Shown: positions 1 to 6,393 of the stretch, one piece after another | Position numbering within the stretch: the stretch's first letter is position 1 | Layout: every line of letters starts with the position of its first letter | Made by a program: the position numbers and the translations under genes | Origin: Syntrophomonadaceae bacterium | Lineage (GTDB): Bacteria > Bacillota > Dethiobacteria > DTU022 > UBA8154 | DNA: 47,767 bases | Reading direction: 5' to 3' | Assembly (NCBI GenBank): GCA_003556225.1 | Contig: PWRN01000055.1 | Location: forward strand, 1 to 47,767 | The notes under the pieces: generated by a model | Database searches by the model: none | What the model was told of the DNA's origin: nothing | What the model saw: the letters and a program-made list of their open reading frames with translations, nothing else

Positions 1-983
1 AGCGCCCAGATCGTTTCATATTCCAAAGATGAAGTCATCTCAGTGCCGTCTTCATTGGGGTAAACGGTTGAGCAACGAATCACACAGCCGGGATGGCAGC
101 CATGGCCCATCATACCGCCGCCGCGTTTTTCGCAGGCTTCGGCCATGGCTTCCCCGCTGGTGGGCTGGGCGCCCGCGAATTTACCATCGCTGAAGTTCCG
201 GGTGGGGTAGCCGCCGGCTTCGTTGAGAATATTGACCAAAACAGCGGTCCCGAAACTGTTCAGCGCCCCGCCGGGTTTGGTCACATCGTGGCTGCGCAGG
301 GCCTCCACCATCTTCTTCTGTCCCTGTTTGAAAAGGTCCTTGTCCTTGATCTCCACGCCGGGGGCGCCTTCGTCGTCCACGACCATGGCCTTTAAACCCT
401 TGCTTCCCAGCACGGCGCCCAGGCCGCCCCGGCCCGAGTAGCGGCTGGCCCGGCCCTCGGCGTCGTTGAAGCAGACCCCGGCCATGGCCATCTTGAAGTC
501 CCCGGTGACTCCGATGGTCATGATCCCGATTTTTTTCCCGTGCTGCGCAAAAAGCTGCTCATTGATTTCACTGGTCAGCTTGCCCTTCAGGTCGTCGGCA
601 GGCACCAGCTCCGCGCCGTCCTTGTTGACCTTCAAGAGATACGCACCGTCCCCGGCGATCCCTTCCACGATCACGGCTTTGATCTGCAGGCGGCCCAGGC
701 GCTGGGCTGTGGGCGTGCCGGCATTGGCTTCCTTGATCCCGCCGGTGAGGGGAGACTTGCCGCCGACCGAAATACGGCCGGAACTGGGGGCCGTAGTGCC
801 TGCCAGGATACCCGGGGAAATCACGATCTTGTTATACGGCCCCAGGGGATGACAGGCTGCCGGAACCTCGTCCAAGACAACCCTGGATGTTAAAGACCGG
901 CCGCCGAGATGAGCATACTTTTCGGGAACATCTTCTACCGTAACCTTCTTGTCCGTCATGTTTACCCTTAAGATTTTGCTCAT
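1..983 (-). CDS. Aldehyde:ferredoxin oxidoreductase, N-terminal part (cut by left edge)
   Basis: Tungstopterin enzyme that interconverts aldehydes and carboxylates with ferredoxin, in the cytoplasm. About 327 of the usual 600 or so residues are inside the window; the C-terminus lies beyond base 1. Seen: the N-terminal pterin-binding domain with GGRSLTSR and the SSGRISVGGKSPLTGG stretch, then GHGCHPGCVIRC near the window edge, a Cys-x3-Cys-x3-Cys group matching the [4Fe-4S] ligand region of the family. The start is the ATG at 983, 7 bases behind AAAAGGAGG. It follows the Fe-ADH gene on the same strand (256-bp gap, no -24/-12 element found in it), so the two probably share a transcript. The radical-SAM maturase at 7912 supports a W/Mo-pterin enzyme of this class. 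Natural substrate is not visible; acetaldehyde or other short aldehydes are plausible. Confidence 0.93.
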   Translation of the reverse strand, partial: MSKILRVNMTDKKVTVEDVPEKYAHLGGRSLTSRVVLDEVPAACHPLGPYNKIVISPGILAGTTAPSSGRISVGGKSPLTGGIKEANAGTPTAQRLGRLQIKAVIVEGIAGDGAYLLKVNKDGAELVPADDLKGKLTSEINEQLFAQHGKKIGIMTIGVTGDFKMAMAGVCFNDAEGRASRYSGRGGLGAVLGSKGLKAMVVDDEGAPGVEIKDKDLFKQGQKKMVEALRSHDVTKPGGALNSFGTAVLVNILNEAGGYPTRNFSDGKFAGAQPTSGEAMAEACEKRGGGMMGHGCHPGCVIRCSTVYPNEDGTEMTSSLEYETIWA

Positions 984-1132
984 GTTCAACCTCCTTTTCA
1001 GATAACAGATGTTGGCGAATATAACGCTTCGCCACTAATAATTATACCACACTCGTTTCCCTTTTTGAACTATCCCGTCCGGCAAATTGTCTTAAAATAG
1101 AAACTTTTTTCTTCTTGCAAAGAGAAGAAGGT

Positions 1133-1158
1133 CAGGGAGCAGGATCCCCTGCTCCCTG
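1133..1158 (-). other. 11-bp perfect inverted repeat between ADH and AOR genes
   Basis: CAGGGAGCAGG and CCTGCTCCCTG flank a 4-base loop, giving a strong hairpin in the intercistronic RNA. Read leftward it is followed by a pyrimidine-rich stretch (ACCTTCTTCTC) but no clean U-run, so it is a weak terminator at best. It may set the ADH:AOR ratio by partial termination or by protecting the upstream mRNA 3' end. Confidence 0.55.
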
Positions 1159-1239
1159 GGGTGGGGGGAGCCACCTTTTCCCTTCCAAGCTTGCGTCCAA
1201 GGTATAACCTGTCTCGTTCAGGCAGTCGGGCCCAGGGCG

Positions 1240-2391
1240 CTACATGGCGTTTTTGAATATGCCCTTCACGTCTGCAGCCTTGGCAACGACCGGGTTGGTG
1301 AAGCTGCAGGCATCTTTCATGGCGTTTTCCACCATGATGTCGAAGTCTTCCTCTTTCACGTCCAGTTCGGCCAGGCCCGCGGGGATGCGAATATCCATGG
1401 AAAGCTGGGTGATGGCATCCAGGGCTTTTTCCGCAGCGGCGCGAATGGAGAGGCCCTCTACCGGCTCGCCCATGGCGATAGCCATATCGACAAAGCGCTG
1501 CGGGTTGGAAATGAGGTTGAAGCGCTGCACGTGGGGCAGCAGGATGGCGTTGCAGACCCCGTGGGGCAGGTCATAGAAGCCGCCCAGCTGGTGGGCCATG
1601 GCGTGCACGTAACCCAGGCTGGCATTGTTGAAGGCCATCCCGGCCAGGAGCTGGGCGTAGGTCATGCCGTCCCGGGCTTCAAAGTTATCCCCGTTGGCCA
1701 CGGCCGTGCGCAGGTACTTGAAAATCAGCTCGATGGCCTTCAGGGCACAGGCATCGGTTACCGGGGTGGCAATGGTAGAAACATAGGCCTCCACGGCGTG
1801 GGTCAGCGCGTCCATGCCGGTGGCTGCTGTGAGGCCCGGGGGCATCTTCATCATGATCATGGGGTCGTTAACAGAAACCTGGGGCGTGGTTCTCCAGTCC
1901 ACGATAGCCATCTTCACCTTGGTATCCGTATTGGTGATAATACAGAAACGGGTGATCTCGCTGGCCGTTCCCGACGTGGTGTTCACGCAGATCATCGGGG
2001 GCATGGGTTTGGTGGATTGATTCACACCTTCAAAATCCCGGATGTGCCCGCCGTTACCGGCAACCAGGCCAACGCCCTTGGCGCAGTCGTGGGAACTGCC
2101 ACCGCCGACAGAGACGATCATGTCGCAATTTTCCTTCTTGTAGATGTCAAACCCTTCGTGGACGTTTAAATCCGTGGGGTTGGGCTGTGCCCCGGCATAC
2201 ATAACCGTTTCCAAACCCGCTGTTTTTAAATATCCTTCTACCTCACCGGGGATACCCACCTTGGGAAGATCGGGGTCGGTGACAATCAGCGCTTTTTTTC
2301 CGCCCAGATCGTTGGCAAGGTTACCTACCTCTTTCACACAACCCGCACCCATAAAGTTTACCGTTGGCATAAAAAACTGCATTACACTCAT
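1240..2391 (-). CDS. Iron-containing alcohol dehydrogenase (first copy)
   Basis: NAD(P)-dependent group III alcohol dehydrogenase of 383 residues, interconverting alcohols and aldehydes in the cytoplasm. Seen: the nucleotide-binding GGGSSHDCAKG near residue 97-106, GMDALTHAVEAY carrying Asp194 and His198, and the GYVHAMAHQ...LPHG region with His263 and His277, i.e. the full set of family metal ligands. The ATG at 2391 was chosen because AGGAGG lies 9 bases upstream; an in-frame ATG at 2466 has no comparable SD. Upstream is a sigma-54 promoter (2672-2687) with a leader of about 270 nt. The gene precedes the AOR gene on the same strand, so alcohol oxidation to aldehyde and aldehyde oxidation to acid (or the reverse, reducing acids to alcohols) are coupled. 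About the same length as the second ADH at 3475 but clearly diverged from it. Confidence 0.94.
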   Translation of the reverse strand: MSVMQFFMPTVNFMGAGCVKEVGNLANDLGGKKALIVTDPDLPKVGIPGEVEGYLKTAGLETVMYAGAQPNPTDLNVHEGFDIYKKENCDMIVSVGGGSSHDCAKGVGLVAGNGGHIRDFEGVNQSTKPMPPMICVNTTSGTASEITRFCIITNTDTKVKMAIVDWRTTPQVSVNDPMIMMKMPPGLTAATGMDALTHAVEAYVSTIATPVTDACALKAIELIFKYLRTAVANGDNFEARDGMTYAQLLAGMAFNNASLGYVHAMAHQLGGFYDLPHGVCNAILLPHVQRFNLISNPQRFVDMAIAMGEPVEGLSIRAAAEKALDAITQLSMDIRIPAGLAELDVKEEDFDIMVENAMKDACSFTNPVVAKAADVKGIFKNAM

Positions 2392-2671
2392 CCAGAAATA
2401 CCTCCTAGTTGATTTTTTCATCGTATTATTTGTGCTTCTTAACTTCTTGTTGCTCGTGTAAACCACACTACCGTTCCTCGCTCATGCTTACCCAAGAGTG
2501 TTCTCCGTTAAGATTCTCCCTTCCGAACCGGCACTGCTTTTGTCTCCACCTCCCTTGCAAGCAAATGGTTCAACATTCTTTGATAGGGGCCCAGGTGCGC
2601 TCTCTCGCATGGGCGTAAACGAAGCATTCACATCTGTGCGGAATCTGTTTGGATAATTTGAAATATTTAAA

Positions 2672-2687
2672 TGCAAGAGTTGTGCCA
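2672..2687 (-). promoter_or_regulatory. Sigma-54 (-24/-12) promoter for ADH-AOR operon
   Basis: On the minus strand TGGCACAACTCTTGCA fits the consensus TGGCAC-N5-TTGCA exactly, with GG and GC separated by the required 10 bases. The predicted start is near 2661, about 270 nt ahead of the ADH start codon at 2391. A sigma-54 activator is encoded at 6394, which supports the assignment. Confidence 0.82.
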
Positions 2688-2746
2688 TCTAGCTGCATAA
2701 ACAGCATACCCGAAAAGTTTATACTGCCGGTTTTCCTTCACCTCTT

Positions 2747-2763
2747 GCGGCGGGCCCCGCCGC
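2747..2763. promoter_or_regulatory. Candidate enhancer (UAS): 17-bp palindrome
   Basis: GCGGCGGG-C-CCCGCCGC is a perfect 8-bp dyad around one central base. It lies about 86-102 bp upstream of the predicted start of the 2672-2687 promoter, the usual distance for the binding site of an NtrC-type activator. That the regulator at 6394 binds here is inference. Confidence 0.45.
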
Positions 2764-2918
2764 GACAGCATCCTTCCCCCTGTCTTTCCGTGGATCTACT
2801 CTCCGCGGCTGCATAGGCACGGCTTCCTGGAAAAGTTCGTGACTGCGGTTCCAGGGGTAACAAAATAATGTGACGAATGCCAAAAAATTGTTGCTTTCAA
2901 CGTGATTTTGTGCTACGA

Positions 2919-3061
2919 CTAAAAAGGCAGGTACCCTACGCCCATTAACCAGAATGCCGGCATCCATAAGCCCACAAAAACCCAGGTAATCAGAGACCAG
3001 GCCAGGGCTTTCGCCGGGAATTTGCCGTAGGCGTTAAGCCATCAAATATGGCGGGGGTCAT
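2919..3061 (-). pseudogene. Small one-span membrane protein gene, frameshifted
   Basis: From the ATG at 3061 the reading frame gives MTPAIFDG and then leaves frame, stopping after 23 residues. Restoring one base near 3037 continues as LNAYGKFPAK followed by a Trp-rich hydrophobic segment (about 25 residues) and a stop at 2919, making a 47-residue protein with one membrane span. A strong SD (GAGGAGGTG) precedes the ATG, and a perfect -24/-12 promoter ends 55 bp upstream. The signals are intact, so this is either a recent loss or a single-base sequence error. It resembles the short membrane subunits that accompany some transporters, but I do not recognise the family. Confidence 0.55.
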
Positions 3062-3115
3062 CTTGTCACCTCCTCGTGAAGCATTTTTTCTGGCTATGAT
3101 CTCGCTACCCTGTTG

Positions 3116-3132
3116 TGCAACATGTGTGCCAA
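3116..3132 (-). promoter_or_regulatory. Sigma-54 (-24/-12) promoter for the small membrane gene
   Basis: On the minus strand TTGGCACACATGTTGCA matches the consensus at every conserved position, with GG-N10-GC spacing. The predicted start near 3105 is about 44 nt ahead of the ATG at 3061, so the promoter, SD and start codon are properly ordered. Transcripts could run on into the ADH-AOR operon. Confidence 0.83.
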
Positions 3133-3139
3133 AACTGAA

Positions 3140-3155
3140 GATTCGGACAAGAATC
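3140..3155. promoter_or_regulatory. Short dyad next to the upstream -24 element
   Basis: GATTC-GGACAA-GAATC, a 5-bp dyad with a 6-base centre, lies just upstream of the 3116-3132 promoter. At about -35 to -50 it is too close for a typical enhancer, so it might be a repressor or IHF-adjacent site, or chance. Confidence 0.25.
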
Positions 3156-3385
3156 CCCTTTCAAGCTGCCATGACTTGTGCTAAGATGTAAGAGAAAACA
3201 GGGACTCATGGCTGCTTCAAGGTTTTGGCCGCCTTTGATAAATTTTCAGCTTCCCGTTATTTTCGCCTTCCCTGGTGTATACCGCGGCAACCGGATGACA
3301 AAAAATTGCCTTTAAGGAACATTTTTGCGCTGATCAGGCAAGTTTTTTGTCCTGGACGTCGGAAATGGCAGGATGTGGGTAAGAA

Positions 3386-3402
3386 TTGGTTTGCTTTTTG
3401 CA
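3386..3402 (+). promoter_or_regulatory. Sigma-54 (-24/-12) promoter for the second ADH
   Basis: TTGGTTTGCTTTTTGCA keeps the invariant GG and GC with exactly 10 bases between, and the TTGG and TTGCA blocks; only the CAC of the -24 box is lost. The start is predicted near 3413, about 62 nt before the ATG at 3475. It may drive the whole rightward set ADH-kinase-regulator-maturase. Confidence 0.7.
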
Positions 3403-3474
3403 AGTTAAATAGCTTATAGCGATTTTTATAGCGATTTACCGTAACCGGATATGCTTTCATGAAAGGAAAAAACG

Positions 3475-4623
3475 ATGGAGATATTTAAGTTCATGACACC
3501 GGAAATCATTTTTGGTCCCGGAACCATGGCCCAGGTCGGGGAAAGCCTGGTGCGGCTGGGGGCAACCCGGGTCTTTCTCGTCAGCGATTGCGGCGTCCAG
3601 CAAGCACACTGGGTTGAAAAAGCTCTGAAATACCTGGATGAAGTCGGACTCACCTATGTGGTCTGGACCGGCATTACACCAAACCCCAAGGATTATGAAG
3701 TAGCCGAGGGGGCCAAGGAGTATCTCCAGGCCCAGTGTGACGCCGTTTTGGCGATCGGGGGAGGCAGCCCCATCGACGCCGCCAAGGGGATTGCCCTGGT
3801 TGCGACGAACGGGGGAAGAATCAACGACTACGAGGGCATCGATAAAGTTACCCGCCCTTTGCCGCCTATGGTCGCGGTTCCTTCCACGGCGGGCACCGGG
3901 GCGGAGGTGTCCCAGTTTTCCATCATCGTGGACAGCGGTTCAAAAGTGAAAATGACTATCATCTCCAAGTCCCTCATTCCCGATATTGCCATCATCGACC
4001 CCTATATCCTCACGACAAAGGATAAAAAGCTGACCGCCTGTACCGGGATGGATGCTCTCTCTCACGCCGTCGAGGCTTATGCCTCGCTGGCGGCCACGCC
4101 CCTGACGGATATCCACGCCTTGAGCGCCATTTCGCTCATCGGCAAATACCTTCCCGCTTCTGTCTCCAGTAACCAGAATCTCCGCGCCAAGCGCCAAATG
4201 GCCATGGCCAGCCTGAAGGCCGGGCTGGCCTTTTCCAACGCCATCCTGGGCGCCGTGCACGCCATGACCCACCCCCTGGGCGGCGAGCTGGACCTGCCCC
4301 ACGGCGAAGCCAATGCCATTCTCCTGCCTTACGTCATGGAGTTTAACCTGCCCTCCTGCATCAGCCGCTATGTTGATGTTGCGGAAGCCCTGGGAGAAAT
4401 AACCGGCGGTTTAAGTGAACGCGCCGCGGCTCTAAAAGCCATCCAGGCGGTTCGAAAACTTGCTTCCGACATTTGCATTCCAGAAAACCTTTCGGAAATG
4501 GGGCTGAAAAAGGAAGTCATTCCCTATCTCAGTCAATGCGCGATCAAAGACGCCTGCCTGATCACCAACCCCCGAAAAGCGTCCACGGAAGATATTGAAA
4601 AAATATACTACCGGGCCTACTAG
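3475..4623 (+). CDS. Iron-containing alcohol dehydrogenase (second copy)
   Basis: A second group III Fe-dependent alcohol dehydrogenase, 382 residues. Seen: GGGSPIDAAKG near residues 95-105 for nucleotide binding, GMDALSHAVEAY with Asp193 and His197, and VHAMTHPLGG...LPHG with His262 and His276, so all metal ligands are kept. Start ATG at 3475 with GAAAGGA about 8 bases upstream. It is transcribed divergently from the first ADH and has its own sigma-54 promoter at 3386-3402. The kinase gene follows 148 bp downstream on the same strand. Two diverged ADHs under one regulatory region suggest different alcohols, or one oxidative and one reductive role; the sequence does not say which. Confidence 0.94.
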   Translation: MEIFKFMTPEIIFGPGTMAQVGESLVRLGATRVFLVSDCGVQQAHWVEKALKYLDEVGLTYVVWTGITPNPKDYEVAEGAKEYLQAQCDAVLAIGGGSPIDAAKGIALVATNGGRINDYEGIDKVTRPLPPMVAVPSTAGTGAEVSQFSIIVDSGSKVKMTIISKSLIPDIAIIDPYILTTKDKKLTACTGMDALSHAVEAYASLAATPLTDIHALSAISLIGKYLPASVSSNQNLRAKRQMAMASLKAGLAFSNAILGAVHAMTHPLGGELDLPHGEANAILLPYVMEFNLPSCISRYVDVAEALGEITGGLSERAAALKAIQAVRKLASDICIPENLSEMGLKKEVIPYLSQCAIKDACLITNPRKASTEDIEKIYYRAY

Positions 4624-4666
4624 CCTGCAGCGCCACGGGTTGGGATCCGAAAAAGAGCCAAAGAGA

Positions 4667-4735
4667 CAGGGAGAAAACCCCTGCATCGCCTGAAGTTGGC
4701 CCGGGCTTCTCTTTCTTGTCCCTGCTTTCTCCCTG
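4667..4735 (+). other. Structured leader between ADH and kinase genes
   Basis: CAGGGAGAAA (4667-4676) and TTTCTCCCTG (4726-4735) are perfect 10-bp complementary arms around a 49-base interior with GC-rich segments. It ends 36 bp before the kinase ATG and lacks a U-run, so it is not a plain terminator. It could be a cis-acting RNA or a processing site; I cannot match it to a known Mo/W-cofactor RNA motif. Confidence 0.4.
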
Positions 4736-4771
4736 GAAGAGACCGCCATCACGTCCTGGAGGTGTGATCGT

Positions 4772-6358
4772 ATGTTGGAGAAATTGACCGGTGTTTACTC
4801 CTCGAAAAAGAGCTACTACGTTGAACTGAAGAAGCAGATCCAGGAAACAAAAAAACGCAATACCCAGCTGGAGATTCTCTTCAAGCTGGCCAAGAGCATG
4901 GATGTGGATATCGACCTGCCCGAAATTATGGACAGCATCGTGGATGAATTAAGTGAAATCCTGCCCTTTGATCACCTGGAACTGGTGGATTTCACCCGCG
5001 AAAACGGAGCACAGAACACCTTTTTTTGGAAACCCAATCATTCCTTGGCACGGCACAGCTCCTCACAAGACTTTGCCCAGGTGATCAAGATCCATCTCAA
5101 TGCCAAGAACAGCAACGTGGGAAAACTCCTGGTCTGCAATCATCAAGAAATGAACTACTCCGATACCGACCTGCTCTTCCTGGAGCAGCTGGCCGCACAG
5201 CTGTCCGTTTGCCTGCAAAACCTCAATCTTTACGAGGAAGCCATTCAGCGAAAAATCGAGTGGGAAGAAACCTTCCGGGCCGTGCAGGATCCCATTATAT
5301 TTATTGACCTGGATTACAACATCCGCCGCGTCAACGACTCGGTTCTAAACTGCTACCACCTGGAACTGGAAGAAATCGTTGGTCAAAAATGTTTCAGCTT
5401 TCTGCACAACGAGGAGGATGTCTGTAACCCCTGTCCTGTCCGGGAAGTTCTAAAAAAAGGAAAACCCTCCCAGCAGCAGATGGAAATGCGCAACGGGCGG
5501 ATCTTCGATTTTTCTTACTACCCCGTGTACAACAATAAAAACGAAATCTACGGCATTATTCAATACGGAAAAGATGTCACCAAAAAATTGGAAATGGAGG
5601 CCCACTGGCGAAACCTCTCCAAGCAGGTGGCCCTGGGGGAGATGGCCGCCCGGGTAGCCCACGAACTGAACAATCCCCTGACCGTTGTCCTGGGCAATAT
5701 CCAAATGTCTTTGTTGGATCTGACTGAAAATCACGAGGATTATAAAGCCCTCAGTGACGCTTTTAATTACGGCTTGCGCTGTCAAAAGATCGTGCACGAT
5801 CTGCTCACTTTTTCCCGGCACGATAAACATGTCATGGTGCCGCTGGATTTGCACTTTTTGCTCGATGAAAGCATGGATGCCACCCGTTTCCAGATCGATT
5901 ACCAGCAGCTCGACATCTCCAAGGAGTACTATCAGCACCTGCCGGTGATCCAGGCCAACCCCGACCAGCTTAAACAGGCTTTAATCAATATCCTCACCAA
6001 CGCCTGGGACGCCATGCAGCATACCCCTGAGAAAAGGCTGGCCATTCGAACGGGCCTAATCGACGAGAAAGTCTATATTACCATTGAAGATAACGGCTGC
6101 GGCATCCGCCCTGAGCACCACTTCAAGGTTTTCGACCCGTTTTTTACGACCAAGGAAGAGGGAACCGGCCTGGGACTCTCCATCAGCTATGGGATCATCA
6201 AAGCCCATGGCGGCGAGATCAGCCTGCGCAGCGAGGCGGGAAGCGGAAGCACCTTTCGCATCACCCTGCCGATCACACCGGAAGAACGAGAAAGAAACGT
6301 CCAGCTGCCAGGATCCCACAGCCAGGGCGATGTAAACATTTCGGAGGCGATGAAGTAA
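4772..6358 (+). CDS. Sensor histidine kinase (GAF-PAS-HisKA-HATPase)
   Basis: Two-component sensor of 528 residues with no membrane span, so a cytoplasmic sensor. Order: an N-terminal coiled-coil-like segment, a GAF domain (about 30-155), a PAS domain (about 160-270) containing a CNPCP cysteine pair, the HisKA dimer with phosphoacceptor His297 in ARVAHELNNPL, then HATPase with N box (NILTNAWDAM), G1 (DNGCGI) and G2 (GTGLGLSISYG). This is the NtrB-like layout that partners NtrC-type regulators. The next gene, 35 bp on, encodes exactly such a regulator. ATG at 4772 has GGAGG 10 bases upstream. The signal is unknown; the GAF/PAS pair and the CxxC in the PAS domain allow a redox or small-molecule input, and the neighbours point to an aldehyde, an alcohol or the redox state (inference). 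Confidence 0.93.
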   Translation: MLEKLTGVYSSKKSYYVELKKQIQETKKRNTQLEILFKLAKSMDVDIDLPEIMDSIVDELSEILPFDHLELVDFTRENGAQNTFFWKPNHSLARHSSSQDFAQVIKIHLNAKNSNVGKLLVCNHQEMNYSDTDLLFLEQLAAQLSVCLQNLNLYEEAIQRKIEWEETFRAVQDPIIFIDLDYNIRRVNDSVLNCYHLELEEIVGQKCFSFLHNEEDVCNPCPVREVLKKGKPSQQQMEMRNGRIFDFSYYPVYNNKNEIYGIIQYGKDVTKKLEMEAHWRNLSKQVALGEMAARVAHELNNPLTVVLGNIQMSLLDLTENHEDYKALSDAFNYGLRCQKIVHDLLTFSRHDKHVMVPLDLHFLLDESMDATRFQIDYQQLDISKEYYQHLPVIQANPDQLKQALINILTNAWDAMQHTPEKRLAIRTGLIDEKVYITIEDNGCGIRPEHHFKVFDPFFTTKEEGTGLGLSISYGIIKAHGGEISLRSEAGSGSTFRITLPITPEERERNVQLPGSHSQGDVNISEAMK

Positions 6359-6393
6359 TACGCGGCCAAATAACGCACTGGAGGCATGCCTTG

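Larger units (their letters stand above)
2392..3474. other. Divergent regulatory region with three sigma-54 promoters and a broken small gene
   Basis: Between the two Fe-ADH genes there is no intact gene. The stretch holds two leftward -24/-12 elements, one rightward -24/-12 element, a 17-bp GC-rich palindrome, a second dyad (3140-3155) and the frameshifted small membrane gene, all listed separately. From about 2661 to 2392 runs a 270-nt untranslated leader for the leftward ADH; I could not assign it to a known riboswitch class. The rest, about 3156-3385, shows nothing I can name. Confidence 0.7.

Noticed and set aside
93-852. Several plus-strand frames of 70-130 codons near the left edge
   Set aside because: They lie opposite the AOR gene, whose minus-strand frame has family motifs; the plus frames are by-products of its GC-rich codons.
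1531-2169. Plus-strand frame of 212 codons
   Set aside because: Antisense to the Fe-ADH gene, with a His/Gly-rich composition typical of shadow frames.
2488-2688. Minus-strand frame of 66 codons upstream of the first ADH
   Set aside because: Its start overlaps the -24/-12 promoter and precedes the predicted transcript start; no SD and no recognisable protein character.
2719-2967. Minus-strand frame of 82 codons in the divergent region
   Set aside because: Its first part is the out-of-frame reading of the frameshifted membrane gene, and the rest looks like non-coding DNA.
4667-4735. Moco/Tuco riboswitch assignment
   Set aside because: Gene context is suggestive but I could not match the conserved core; a covariance-model scan would decide.
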